From: Turnera subulata
Taxonomy: Eukaryota > Streptophyta > Magnoliopsida > Malpighiales > Passifloraceae
NCBI GenBank assembly: GCA_028386065.3
Contig: JAKUCV010003563.1
Location: 62,001 to 126,000 of the forward strand
DNA length: 64,000 nt
Direction of reading: 5' to 3'
Shown here: positions 1-12,503 of the stretch, piece after piece
How positions within the stretch are numbered: the first letter of the stretch is position 1
Layout: each line of letters starts with the position of its first letter
The notes under the pieces: generated by a model
Told to the model about the DNA's origin: nothing
What the model saw: only the letters and a program-made list of their open reading frames with translations
Databases searched by the model: none
Made by a program: the position numbers and the translations under genes

Positions 1-581
1 TATTATTACTATTATTATTTTCAAAAAGACAAGATGGGATCTTACTACCTTATCCCGTATTAAATAGGATATGTTTTTTTTTTCTTATTTTATCTCGATA
101 TTTGTTTGAACGAATGTTTAATGGAACTACTTATATGTTTGTTCTAAAATCCAAAGCATTTCGTACACGACACTCACATACCCAGATAGGCCCGAGAAGT
201 ATGAGGGCACGCTTTACAATTTATGCCTTCAATTTCATATCTGCCTATACCGAACTCACCCAAATTCTTTAATGCCTAATGCCTATATGCAATTTTGGTT
301 CCTTCCAAAGTCGAGGTAACCAAAATTGTTTCCTTTTATCCTAGCGTAAATTTTGTTTGACACAGAACTCAACATGATTTGTTCCATTTTTGTGATTGAT
401 AAAATTTTTGGGAGGGGAGGAGGCTCATAGAATATTTTTTTTGGTAAAAAAAAGTTTAAAATTGAGGGATGTTCTTCCACGGTAGAAAGGGCTCACAAAA
501 CTTAACTAAGCTGAAATTAATGCATGGAGAAATAAAATTTTATCTGGACACCATAACTAAAATTAATTTTCGTTTTAATAA
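1..581. other. AT-rich flank, no gene seen
   Basis: This stretch is AT-rich with homopolymer runs. Short open frames have no recognisable domain or splice context. I see nothing that supports a gene. Confidence 0.5.
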
Positions 582-590
582 GATACTGTA

Positions 591-627
591 ACAGTCCGGG
601 TAAAATTTGGATTTTTACCGGGACTGT
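591..627. repeat. Terminal inverted repeat (hairpin) at LTR 5' end
   Basis: Bases 591-605 (ACAGTCCGGGTAAAA) are complementary, with one mismatch, to 613-627 (TTTTACCGGGACTGT), separated by 7 bases. The same arrangement occurs at the start of the second LTR (61936 onward), so it is a conserved part of the family. Confidence 0.75.
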
Positions 628-919
628 AGAAGTCGTTTTACCGTGATTTACTGTTGAATTAATCTCGAGTAATTAATTCAAGGTAAATCAGGAGTTTTTT
701 TTCGAAATCGAGAGTTTTCCCGCGCTCGGGAGTATCTTCCTAACTAACCAAGCCTCGGTTTCCAGTTCCGAGACTTGGACGACGTTCAGGGGAATTAATC
801 GGATTTTCCGAGCCCAAGTTGTATTTTTGGACTCGGGACGAAAAATTCGAAAAGACGGGAGTATCATTGCGTCTACGAGATCCCGACACGAGAATCCGGA
901 CCGGCCGAATGAGGCTTGC

Positions 920-1340
920 CCGGAGGCCACTCTTCCTTCTCTTTCCTTTCTCTTCCTCTTTCCCGGTTACAATTCTTCCTCTCTCCCGGTTTTCCCCAGC
1001 CGCACGGGCCCCACCTCTCTTCTTCTTTTCTTCTTTTCCTTCCTTTCCTTTCTTTTCTCCTTTCTTTTCTTTTCTTCTCCATCTTTTTCTTCTTCTCAGC
1101 CGCCTCCATCCGTGACTGCCGGCCCCTTCCCCATCTTTTCTTCACTATTTTTCTTTGTCTTGTTCCCTTACTCTCTTCATTATTACCCCACCTCTCTCTC
1201 CCTCAATTTTTTTCACCCCTGCCTCCTACTTTTTCTTTCTTTCTTTTTTTTCCTTTCTTCTCCTCCCTCTCCCTCTGCCCTGCCTCTTCCTCATCTGACC
1301 GCCGCCGTCCTCGCCTAGTCTGCCTCCTCTTCCCTTCCTT
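920..1340 (+). repeat. Pyrimidine-rich low-complexity tract inside the LTR
   Basis: About 400 bases are almost entirely C and T on the plus strand, with many TTCTTT and TTCCTTTC runs. The strand bias creates long open frames on both strands that encode only Ser/Phe/Pro/Leu or Lys/Arg/Glu repeats; these are not genes. Confidence 0.8.
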
Positions 1341-3479
1341 CACTTTCCTTCCTCTGCCCGGCTCGCACACAACCACCACCTGTCGCCATCATCCCTTCCT
1401 CCCCTCCCTTCTGTCGAAACTAGCCAGCGCCGCCGTCGCCGTCATCTTTGTGCACAACGACCAACAGCAGCCCGAGCAAGACGCGCCGCCTCTTCAAAGT
1501 GTCGTCTTGATGCAGCCGACGACCGATCTCCTGCATAGACCACCACCATCTCGCGCCGACGATCTCCCTTCATCCCTTGCAATCCGCGCCTCCCCGAACC
1601 GACGACGTCGCCGTGTCCTCTCCAATCAGTCGCCTCTTCGTCTCTGCTCGCCGCTTGCACCGCCTCCCTCCTCGCCGTGACGTCGCTGCAACGCCGTGAC
1701 GAGCTGGGCACGACCGAGACACGCCGTCGTCAAGAGGTGTCAAACTACCTCGTGTCTGCACTGCCGCCGTTCCCGGGCCGACGGGCTGTACCTGTAGCCG
1801 CCTCACTCGCGGGCTTTTCCCCTTGGCGACACGGTTGCAGAGCTCGCCGTCGTCGGGTCATCACAGCACAGGCGCCCAATTTCCTTTCCCCTGCTCCCGC
1901 GTTCCCCTGTCCTTGTGTGTGAGCCATCGTCGCCATTATGGGTGAGTGGTTTGAAGTTGGATTTGAGAAATCTTTTCCTGCAATGACTTGTACAATTGGT
2001 TGCAGCCATGAGTTGTTGGTGGATTGGAATTCTTGGAGATGATGGCCATGGCAGCGTGAATCAATGGAGAAAACGACGCCTTGGGTAAGGAAACGGCATC
2101 GTTCCTCTCAGGCTTGGGCAACCTTGTTTTGCTTCATGGGCCTGCTGACTCTGCTTTGGGCTTAGCATGACATGGGTAACAAATTAATATTTGACGATTA
2201 CAACTTGGACCTGAGCCACACTAATATATATGGGCCTAACAGTACAGTTAATTGGACTGGAGATAGGAACTAGATAATAAGTTAGTATTTAGACTAACTC
2301 ATTGGTTTAGATACTTGTACTAAAAATTGACAAATTATTTGGGATAAAAGCTTGAAGCAATTAAACACGCCCTAGGACTATTGGCTAATATCGTGGTTAT
2401 AACTTGAATTAATTTTCTTTAGAGGCATTTACGAATAGTAATCTAAGTTAACTTACCAAATCTATTATCTTTGAGTAATACAATGTACCACGGAACAACT
2501 GTTATTATTTTACCAGACATATTATTAATTATAATGTTAAACATGTTTATACAAGTATTGGTTTTATTATTTTATCCCCGTAATCTTAAGCTGAGATAAT
2601 GTTAGATCTATATCTCATTTCAATTACTGATTTTAATCTTGTACAAGTATGTACATATATCGTATAGCGAATTACCACTATTTTCATTGGTTACTAAACA
2701 AATACGTATTTATTGCTATTCTAATCGGGTATAAGCACTTAATGGAATAGTATATACTCTATAATACGATTTCTTATATATGATTTAAACAACGTAATTA
2801 TGTATTTACTTATCTTAAGCGACCTGAGGGCCGGGATAACGGCTTGGACGCTCGGCTTCGGTTTTAATCTAAAATCAAGTACGTTTTGATGTATTGGCTG
2901 GATATACTTAATCAGTTAATTGCCGTCAAGTCAGATGAACTGTTTAGAAACAAGGTAATTATGGAGATAATGAAATGAACAGATAAGCCGTCTAAATACA
3001 ATTAAACTGGTATCATGCATAATCATTTTGTTGTGCATTATAAGTGATTATTGTGTTCCTATATGTACATATAGGGTATCGGGATTTGACCAGATAGCAG
3101 TTTCAGAGACACACCAGGTGAGGATGGATAAACCTTGATATGTGCCCGTAATATTGTGTGTGTATCTTTGTTGTTTGTGTATTTTTGTTGTTAGATTGAT
3201 CTGCTGGAATTATTATTGACTGTTACCTGATTGCTGTGGTATTATTGATGCTGTTGTTGGTTTGTGATAGACCTGTGTATGTTGTGTTGGAAATAATGTT
3301 GAGCTGTTAGTTGTGAATAATTGGTGGTATATGTTTGTTGATTGAATGAGATTGTGGATTAATCTGAGGTAATTGGAAGTGGGTAAATGACGAAAGAGTA
3401 AAGGAATTGAACAGGAATTTGAGATGATGATATATTTGTCACTTGGAAAGTAGTGGTACGACTAGATGGTTAGAGACTA

Positions 3480-3841
3480 NNNNNNNNNNNNNNNNNNNNN
3501 NNNNNNNNNNNNNNNNNNNNNNNNNNNNNNNNNNNNNNNNNNNNNNNNNNNNNNNNNNNNNNNNNNNNNNNNNNNNNNNNNNNNNNNNNNNNNNNNNNNN
3601 NNNNNNNNNNNNNNNNNNNNNNNNNNNNNNNNNNNNNNNNNNNNNNNNNNNNNNNNNNNNNNNNNNNNNNNNNNNNNNNNNNNNNNNNNNNNNNNNNNNN
3701 NNNNNNNNNNNNNNNNNNNNNNNNNNNNNNNNNNNNNNNNNNNNNNNNNNNNNNNNNNNNNNNNNNNNNNNNNNNNNNNNNNNNNNNNNNNNNNNNNNNN
3801 NNNNNNNNNNNNNNNNNNNNNNNNNNNNNNNNNNNNNNNNN
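3480..3841. other. Assembly gap (362 N)
   Basis: The run of N lies inside the long solo LTR, just before a short tandem repeat array, so the assembler probably failed in repetitive sequence. Its true length is unknown. Confidence 0.98.
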
Positions 3842-3857
3842 TTGATATGATTTAGTA

Positions 3858-3965
3858 GGATTCCTCTATCGTGTTGTTTGTGTTGGTTTCCTCTGTTATG
3901 TTGTTCGTGTTGGTTTCCTCTGATGTGTTGTTTGAGTTGGATTCCTCTGTCGTGAAGTATGTGTT
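3858..3965 (+). repeat. 27-bp minisatellite, four units
   Basis: Four consecutive units of exactly 27 bp start with GG[AT]TTCCTCT and end with TT (3858-3884, 3885-3911, 3912-3938, 3939-3965). The array abuts the N gap, so more units may be missing. It lies within the solo LTR. Confidence 0.9.
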
Positions 3966-4502
3966 AGTTGTTATGGCAGTATCCTTGTGATGTGATTGTT
4001 TTTGCTTATTGTTGTGATTGTTGTGTTTATTTCGAAAGTATTATGGTTGATTATATATCACTGTTTATCTTTCGTCGGTGAGCGCTTCGGACTCACCCCT
4101 CGTCTGCGGGGTTTCATCCCGTAGGATGAGTTGTTTGTAGTGCAGGAACGTACTGGGCAAGCTGATGCGTACCCTCGGACAGGACTCGGATCCATTAGTT
4201 ACATTGGGCCTTGCATATGTTGTCATGTGAGTCATAAGTCTTCCGCTGTGCATATTGTTGAGTTTTCTGCTGCGTATATGTTGTAGTTGGGCCATTGGGC
4301 CGGATGGTTGTTGTTGATGTCCCCGGGGTTCGGGTGACGAGTTCTATGTTGGGCCGAAGGGCCGGTTTTCAGTTTTGTTATTGGGCCGTTGGCCAATTTA
4401 TTGATTTACACACTGTTAGTGGGGCTTTATTGGGTTGGGTTGTCACAGTTCCGGCACGTGTTTACTGTGTACGGTAAATACGGGTCGGGGAGTCTCAGAT
4501 AC

Positions 4503-6830
4503 TACTAGAATTTCGTTTAAGTTTTTTTTTTTCTTTAAAAAATTTCCACACTAATTCAACATACTTATGGAATACACTATTGTCAAATTAGTATTATTAA
4601 GTCTAATTTAAGGCAAATTTGAATATTAATAATAGTTGCCAATATCCGAAAGCATGCATCTCATTTAAAGACACAAGGATTGGCCAAAAAAAAAAAATAA
4701 TTAAAGGCACAAGGAGAATCTTTTGCAAGGTACCCATGATTGAACCAATCATCAATACTGAGCGGCTTCCCAACACATTAGTACCATTTTTAATTTACCA
4801 AAAACACTCCTCTCAAATTAACAAACTCGGTGCTCTCACCCACTTTAGCTCAACTAGTCAAATCAATGCTTTATTTTTACACCACCAAAAAATCAGGGGC
4901 ATAACAGCGGCGAAACAATTAAAAAAAAAAGTAAAACAACTCATCAAAACGACATTTCCGTGATCTCAACGCATTAAAACTTAAAACCCACCCCCCTCCT
5001 CTCTTCCCCCACAACCGGCGGCTTCGATCGAGCCAGACTAGCCGGAAAGCCACGTCACCCACCCAGCCGAGCGCCAATAACGCCGTTAGTAGATCTACAA
5101 ACGGGGGGATTCAGGATAATTGTTTCCCTATTTTATCCCTCCCCCTCCCACGCTAAAACAGAGTATCTTCCGGTCTTTTCGATAATCCGTGCCGTTTTCT
5201 ATCCAAAGAAAAAAAAAAAAAAGAAACCAACCAACTACACACACACGCACATTGAGTATATCATTTTTGATAGACACAAAAAAGAAAAAAAACCCAACCC
5301 CCCCGCCTATTTCTTTTCTGTTTTGTCTTGTTTTAACAAAGGCCAACTAACCATTTTAATCTATTTTTAACACCCCAAAAAACTCCTTTGTCTCTCTCTC
5401 TCTCCCCCCCTGTCCCTGTCTAAAAGCTCTCCTCTTTCTCTGAATTCTGCGAGTTGCCGGCGAGCGAAATCTCGCCGGAAATTCGCTTAGTTTGGGCCCA
5501 ATTCAGGCTGTGAAGGAACCCTGTTCGTTGTTTTTGTTTTCGTTCTTTTTTAAAAAAAAAGTTGCAGGAGAAGAAAACAAAAACAATCCAAAAAACAACA
5601 AAAAAGGGAATATTTTTCTGCTTTTTTTTGTTGATTTTATTTTTTTCCTTCCTTCTGGTCTGGTAAAGCAATGCAAGGGGAAATGGAGTGTAATATGGCG
5701 CAAACAGGCGAAGATCCCATGCTCTAACCTCTCCATTGTTGGCTCCTTAAAAATTGCGGGTCATTTTCTCAATTATTCTTGATCCTTAGCTGCTCAATTT
5801 CGTCTTCAAAGTTCTCTGGAGAGAAATAGAGAGACTAGAGGCGGCAGAGCAGAATTGAAGATGACGGTGGTTTAATTTTGGATAAAAAGGTGGGTTTCTC
5901 TTTCTATTTTCCCATGTGAAATTCCGGTCAAATTAGCTCATTTTTTTTTTTGTCTTTACCGGTTATTGAACTTGTTAGCTTTAGCTCAATTTCGGGATTA
6001 AAGCACAAAAGTTGGTCATAAATTGGGACGTCCTTTATTTTTTTTTGTTTTTTGTTGATCAGATTAGGTAGTAGGCATAATTCGGCTCTTGTGTGCTTGA
6101 GTTTTGCTGAATTATGTATTGAAACGGCTTAATCTTAAGTGATGCACGTCTTTTGAAACAGGGAATTTGCTATTTTTGTTTGATCTACAGCTTTTCCTTG
6201 TCCCTTCAATTTTTACCTTTGATTTTTATTTTTTCTGGAAATGGAAAAATTCAGTTCAAGTCAGCCATAAAGGAGCTTGGTAAGGTTTTAGTAATTTTGT
6301 TTTTTTTAAAGAACGGGGTGGTTAGTGTGTGTTTTAATTGTTCTTTCTTTATTCTTTTATCTACTCTTTTTTTTTTTCTCAGCTACCAAACGGTGCATTC
6401 ATGTTTGGTCATTGGTAGGTAAGCAAGTGGCTTTCGTTTTCTCAAACAATACTTACTTATCTCTTTGAAAATTGTAATTTTATTTTTTCTGTACTCCCGA
6501 GCCTCTCTTAGCTTGAGAATTTAGTAAAAAGGTTTCCGCTCTTTGTGTCATTGTCTCATGGAAGAAGCTGGGTTTCATTGGCTTTTCTTTCAACTGTTTC
6601 CTCTGTACAATTTAAAATGTGCAGCCTTGATTCCCTTGAACTGAATTTGCTTAGATGCCAAATGTCGCTGTAGAGTTTGGTGGGTTTTCATCTTTGAAGA
6701 AATTGACCTTCTGGTTTCTGAAACAGAAAAGGAGCCACAAACATTGGACTGAGTGTGCAATTTTGCTGGTAAATATATATTCAGAGTTAGAGTTTTGACG
6801 TTTTTGGAGTTGGGTTTCTGGAGCTGCACC
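4503..6830 (+). promoter_or_regulatory. Promoter and probable spliced 5' leader of the MEI2-like gene
   Basis: This interval holds no recognisable protein. A CT microsatellite sits at about 5391-5404 and pyrimidine tracts surround it, which is common near plant transcription starts. Good splice signals in noncoding sequence (a donor AAAAG|GTGGG near 5889, an acceptor TCTCAG near 6380 and a donor GGTAG|GTAAGC near 6417) suggest that the leader is spliced before the ATG at 6831. The exact leader exons cannot be fixed from sequence alone. Confidence 0.4.
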
Positions 6831-9800
6831 ATGCCGTTTGAAATTATAGATCAAAGGGGTGGCAATGCATCTTCTCATTTCCTTGATGAGATTCGTTTTC
6901 CTTCTGAGGTAATTTCGGTTTATACCTGTTTCTGAGTGCAGCAATTTCTGTGTGGCATTTGAACTATAACTGGGTTAGAATGTTAACCTATGTTGTCCTT
7001 AGACATGCACTTTTGATCCTTCATTTGTTTATAATGACTTACTCGCCATTTCTGGTTGGCAGAGACAAAATGGGTTTTGGAAGCAGCATATAGTGCCTGA
7101 TCCCCAAGGTTAGTGTCATTTGATTCACTTTTGCAAACTAGTGCAACGTGTTATTTCATATAGTTTAGACATGTTTTCCAGTGGAATTCATCGTAGCAAA
7201 TGCTTGTTATGGTGGATGGAGAACTTATTTTGCTTGGGGGATTGAAGCCAAGTCACTGTGCATTTAAATTCCCAAGTAGATGGACTTTATCATATCATGA
7301 TTGGATGTAATGTTTAAAGAGTGGCATATGATAACGTAAATGGAATTAATTGAATTTCATGACTGGTGCAATAAGTGTTCACTGCTTTCGTCTGATCAAT
7401 GCTCATTGGTTAGACCTTAAGCATGGGCCTTGCAATTAATATTGTATTGCAAATAGGTTCAGATAATTTGGTGCTTCTGGTTTCTTTTCTGCTTGCACCT
7501 CCATGTTCCCTCTGTTCTCTCGTTGTGTGTAAAGTTTATGGATAATATATATTTGCATGATTTGTTGAGAGCATCTTTTACGTTCTGACTGATAAATGTC
7601 TGTTCCTCTGTAGGTATAGAAGGAATGACTAAAATTCCTGGCAGCAAGTTGCCTGCCTCATCACCATCAGGAAACTTTTCTGTGACAGCAGCACCATCAG
7701 TTGATCATGTGGGATTCCCACAGTCCTTTCTCGCTCAAAAAGGGGAACTACTCATCAACGAAGGAAATGCCAATATGTCAAAAACTTCTTGGAATTCTGT
7801 GGATAATCATTCAAGTTCCTGGTCAAATGTGTCCTCACACCCTGCTTCTCATATTCCGGGCAGAATTGGGGATGGTGTTACTGGGAACCCCCAGTGGGAA
7901 AGCAGTTTGTTCTCAAGCTCATTGTCTGAAATATTCACTAGGAAGTGTAAGTTCTTTGTATATTCAATTATTTGTTTGTCTGCTTAAGTCTCATATGATG
8001 CTTTCTCACATATCATATGTTATAGCTGGACAATTGTCTATCATTGCATGCCAATCTTTGTTTTTCCTTTGGAGAGACATACCAAACTTCTATCTATGAA
8101 CTGTGAAAATCTACTTGTCTTAGATATTGTTGCACTTCAATTATCTAGGCCCAAAATCTTTTTTCTTAATCCGTAATGCATTTGGTGCCTTTTCTATTCT
8201 TTCTCCTGCTCCTCCTCTTCTATAACTTTCAGTTAAAAAACTTGATGCATCTTGCCATACATTTGACAAAATCTATCTTCACATCCTGCAGTGAGATTAC
8301 ATGGAAATGATTCTCAACCTCATCGACCTAGTAGAACTGTTTTCCCACCTCAGGAGGAAGAAGAAAATTGTGTATCCCTTGAGGAAATGGAGGCTCAGAC
8401 TATTGGAAATCTCCTTCCTGCTGAAGATGACCTGCTTTCTGGGGTGACTGAGGGCCTGGGGCGCAATGCTCATGTTAATGGTGGGGATGATTTGGAAGAG
8501 TTTGACCTCTTCAGCAGTGTTGGCGGCATGGAATTAGAAGGGGATGATCTTCTGAGCAGAGGGCACAGAAATTCTGATTTTGTTGGGTCAATTATTGGCG
8601 GACATCCTTCCAGAACACTATTCGTTAGAAATATTAACAGCAATGTTGAAGATTCTGAATTGAAGGCTGTTTTTGAGGTGCATGTCTTAGGAATTATCTA
8701 TCTGATCCCTATCCGAGCCAATCAGTCCTTTTTTTTCCTTGCAAGTCTGTTTGATGTTTTTCTTTTCATGGCAGCAATATGGAGATATTCGAACACTCTA
8801 TACAGCCTGCAAGCATCGTGGTTTTGTTATGATATCTTATTATGACATAAGGGCTGCCCAAAAGGCAATGAGAGCACTACAAAACAAGCCACTAAGGAGA
8901 AGACAACTTGATATACACTATTCGATTCCAAAAGTTAGTAGTTTTACTGTTATCCTTTAATCTTATGAGCATGGGAATTCTAATTTTTTGTTTATTTGGT
9001 GGTTTGCACATTTAGTGTCTAATATTTTTCGGTTGCCACTATATCAGGACAATCTGTCAGAACAAGATGTCAATCAAGGCATGCTAGTGGTTTCCAACCT
9101 TGATTCCTCTGTTTCAACTGATGAGCTTCACAAAATATTTGGCTTTTATGGAGAAATTAAAGAAGTAATTCGTTTAATGATAAATGATTTGTTACCTTTG
9201 AGTAGATGATGAATAAATTGCTAATAGATGGAATAAATTGCAGATACGTGAAACCTCACATGAGCATCATCAGAAACTGATAGAGTATTATGATGTTAGA
9301 GCTGCAGAGGCAGCTCTTTCTGCTTTAAATAAGAGTGACATTGCCGGGAAGCAGATTAAGCTTGAATCAGCGGGCACCAGACGGTACTTTCTATACACAC
9401 AACTGTTCAGATGGACATTATCTTTAACAGGAGTTTGTAGCCAAATCTATTATCTTGTTTGGAAAACAAGGAAACGACTGGAATCAATTATCGTTTACTA
9501 CTTTAAATCTAAAGCTTGTGTTTTGTTAAAAGAGAAGATGGCTGTCTTTCCCCCACTTTGGTCCTCTTTGTGTCTTAGTACTGTATATTTTGCAGATTGA
9601 TGCAACAAGGTCAGTTTCAAGATGAACCCAATGCTTGTCAAGGCCCTTTCGATGACTTATCATCTGCAAAAATGGGTAGGGCCATGCTTATCTGAAGTTA
9701 TGCATGTTATTAAGCTTTCTTAAACTTTAAATGTTCCCGTCCTCACATAGTGTCTTTACAGCAGCATTGTCTAATGGCATAATAGCATCTAGCTCTATGG

Positions 9801-12503
9801 ACTTTGGATCTACCCAAGGCTTAAATTCTACTATTCTGTCACCTGCGGGGGTTTTTGTTGAATCTCGTCAGAGTTCTAGTGTTCCAAATAACTTTCCCTC
9901 ACCAGCAACTGTAACATCCATTGGCTCACAATTTAGTCGTCATGAGCATAATCACACCCTGGATGATATAAAGTTTGGCAATCAATGCCTTCCGACTTTC
10001 CATCCTCAATCCATTCCGGAGTACCTTGATAATTTAGCAAATGCTATTCCGTGCAACTCCTCAACTACTGTTCGAGACATTGCTGGTGGCTTTGTTTCCA
10101 CAGGGACAGAGGTAATCAACGGCAAGCACATCCGAGGAGTAGGTGCAAATGGGCACCTTGTGGAACTTAACGGAGGTGGTATGTTCTGATGATTATGTTG
10201 TGCTATGCTCCTTCTAAAACATATTTCTTGTGCATTCACTACTGAAGATGGAAGATACTATTGAATCAGTCTTTTAACAAAAGGAGAATGTTTTGGTTCC
10301 CAGATCTGAAGTGTCATAAAACATGTATTTTACACTTTCCAGATCTGAAGATAGGCTACCATTAGTTTAAAATGCTTACAGGATCACCAACATGAAAGCA
10401 TGTGTTTTATTCTTAATTACATAACAGAATACTGAATTGGTATGTTTAGATGGCATCTTAACTAACAATTATTTTGGTGCCATAATATCTTTATTGGAAA
10501 CTCTTGAAACTTTGGAGTACTGCAGATAAGATCCTGGTAGTGGGCATTTCCCTTTTTGTTTCAAACAGTAACTATGCTTTCTTGTTTGTTACCTCCCTTG
10601 TTTTTCATTTTAGCATTGATCAATATGCTTCAGTTGATGAGCTTGTTTCCAAACTTACAGACTTATGTGTTTTTTTCTAGCTTTTGGATCACCTGGAAGT
10701 GGAAGTCACTCTCTTCCTGGGCATCATTACATATGGAACAGTCCCAATTCAGGTCCGCAACAGCCTTCAAGTCGCATGGTTTGGCCAAATTCACCATCTT
10801 TCGTCAATGGGGTTCAAAGTAATCACCTTCAGCAAATGCCTGGATTTCCTAGACCTCATCCTGTTATGCTAAACACACCACCCGTACATCACCACATTGG
10901 ATCTGCACCAGCTGTCAATCAATCTCTTTGGGATAGGCCACACTCTTATGCTGGGGAGTCTCCTGAAGCTTCTACTTTCCACTTGGGTTCTCTTGGGAGT
11001 ATAGGTTTCCATGGTAGCTCCCCATCACATCCTATGGAAATTGCTTCCCACAACATGTTCTCTCGTGTTGGTGAAAATTGCTTGGACATGACAAAAAATG
11101 CGGTGATACGCTCTCCTTCACATATGCGCCACATGTTCCCTGGAAGGAGCCCAATGATTTCAGTGCCTGTCAGTTTTGATTCTCCTAATGAACGTGTGAG
11201 AAACCTCTCACATCGTAGAATTGAGTCGAATTCCAATCATTCAGATAAGAGGCAATACGAACTTGACATTGACCGCATATTGCGTGGTGAGGACAGCAGA
11301 ACCACTCTGATGATAAAGAACATTCCAAACAAGTATGTGAAACAACATCTCAGCAATTCCAAGACTTTATTGCACTTGCTTCCATCATCTTGACCTCGCT
11401 GAACCTTCATTGAATTGTCTTTGGTATTTTTTGCTTTGTTTCTACTTTGGTCAAGGTGTGTGTTTTCTGCTCTTTCCAGCGTTTAATTTGATGTTGTTTC
11501 TGTAGGTACACTTCAAAGATGCTTCTGGCTGCGATTGATGAACACTGTCGAGGAACTTATGACTTCATTTATTTGCCTATTGACTTTAAGGTACATAACA
11601 CTTTCTGTGGATGAAAAAGACACTATTTATTCCACCCTTCAGATACCTTATGTTACAATTGCTATTGATTTTTTTATATTGTGGCACTTCTAATTTGGTT
11701 ATATGATTTGTCAGAACAAATGCAACGTGGGATATGCATTTATTAACATGACTGATCCTCAACAGATTATTCCGTTCCATAAGGTTTTTCTTAACAATTT
11801 CTGTAAACTGAGTAATTTATGTTGTTCCTCTTTCTATAAAGTAAATGAAACTGTAAGAAAGCTAAATCCTGGAAATTTCTCCTGCAGGCATTTAATGGCA
11901 AGAAGTGGGAGAAATTCAACAGTGAAAAGGTGGCATCTCTTGCTTATGCTCGCATTCAGGGTAAAGCAGCTCTTATTGCTCATTTTCAGAATTCAAGCTT
12001 GATGAATGAAGATAAGCGCTGCCGTCCTATACTCTTCCACACTGACGGTCCAAATGCTGGTGATCCGGTAAGAAAAATAACTTTCGACAAGTACTTGTCT
12101 TGTGATAAGGTCTTCATGAGTAATGGCAGCTGACATACAAGTTATTAAGAAACCATATCCTATCGGCAAATGACAGTTGGGAAATGAAGTGTTGAATTTA
12201 ATTATGGTAGTCTTTCGATGGGGTTATTCATTAGTAACATCTTCCCTCTTTGGATTCAAAGTCGAGGTTTATGACAGTGGATTGTTTTGGAGACATTTGT
12301 GTTGCTTCATATAGACTTTATAATCTCATTTTTTTTTCTTTCCCATGTAGGAACCTTTCCCAATGGGTACCAACATTCGTTCCAGATTGGGCAAACCCCG
12401 AACTAGTGGCAATGAAGAGAGCCACTATTCCAGGAACTCTTCATCATCGGTAAATGGAGAGGACTCTTCCAATGGGTCAAACTCACCATCAGGTTCTGAC
12501 TGA
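6831..12503 (+). CDS. AML: MEI2-like RNA-binding protein (AML family), 14 coding exons
   Basis: Coding exons: 6831-6908, 7063-7108, 7614-7946, 8292-8677, 8775-8933, 9048-9164, 9244-9383, 9596-9675, 9762-10178, 10681-11332, 11506-11590, 11715-11783, 11888-12067, 12351-12503. They sum to 2895 nt and encode 964 residues; every junction is GT-AG and in frame. The start MPFEIIDQRG and the block QTIGNLLPAEDDLL are typical of plant MEI2-like proteins. RRM1 lies at about residues 258-332 (TLFVRNINSNVEDSELK), RRM2 at about 345-415 (LVVSNLDSSVSTDELHKIFG) and the MEI2-type C-terminal RRM3 at about 793-890 (TTLMIKNIPNKYTSKMLLA). The family binds RNA and acts in meiosis and vegetative growth in plants; RRM3 is its most conserved part. 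Closest subgroup is AML1/AML4 by N-terminal motif, which is inference. A low-complexity Ser/Asn-rich tail ends the protein. Confidence 0.96.

Larger units (their letters stand above)
587..4497 (+). mobile_element. Long solo LTR, probably Ty3/gypsy (Tekay/Del-like)
   Basis: The element begins TGTAACAGTCCGGG and ends CTCA, so it has the TG...CA ends of an LTR. It is flanked by a perfect 5-bp direct repeat, GATAC, at 582-586 and 4498-4502, the size expected of a retroviral-type integrase. There is no gag-pol coding capacity inside. Its first ~110 bp and a block near its 3' end (about 4075-4200, containing CTTCGGACTCACCCCT) both match the partial element at 61932-64000, where the two blocks lie only about 1.9 kb apart. 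This shows that both blocks belong to one LTR family. The nominal length of 3911 bp includes a 362-base N gap. Long LTRs of this kind are typical of Tekay/Del chromoviruses; that family assignment is inference. A solo LTR forms by recombination between the two LTRs of a full element. Confidence 0.8.

Noticed and set aside
819..1680. Long open frames on both strands of the pyrimidine-rich tract (up to 254 codons)
   Set aside because: They result from C/T-only composition, encode low-complexity Ser/Phe/Pro or Lys/Arg/Glu, and lie inside an LTR.
3443..3855. Open frames of about 130 codons across the N run
   Set aside because: They consist almost wholly of undetermined residues from the assembly gap.
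4619..4963. 114-codon plus-strand frame upstream of the MEI2-like gene
   Set aside because: No domain, Lys/Thr/Ile-rich composition typical of AT-rich noncoding DNA, and no splice or promoter context.
10946..11236. Antisense frame inside the MEI2-like gene
   Set aside because: It is the complement of a well-supported coding exon and has no features of its own.
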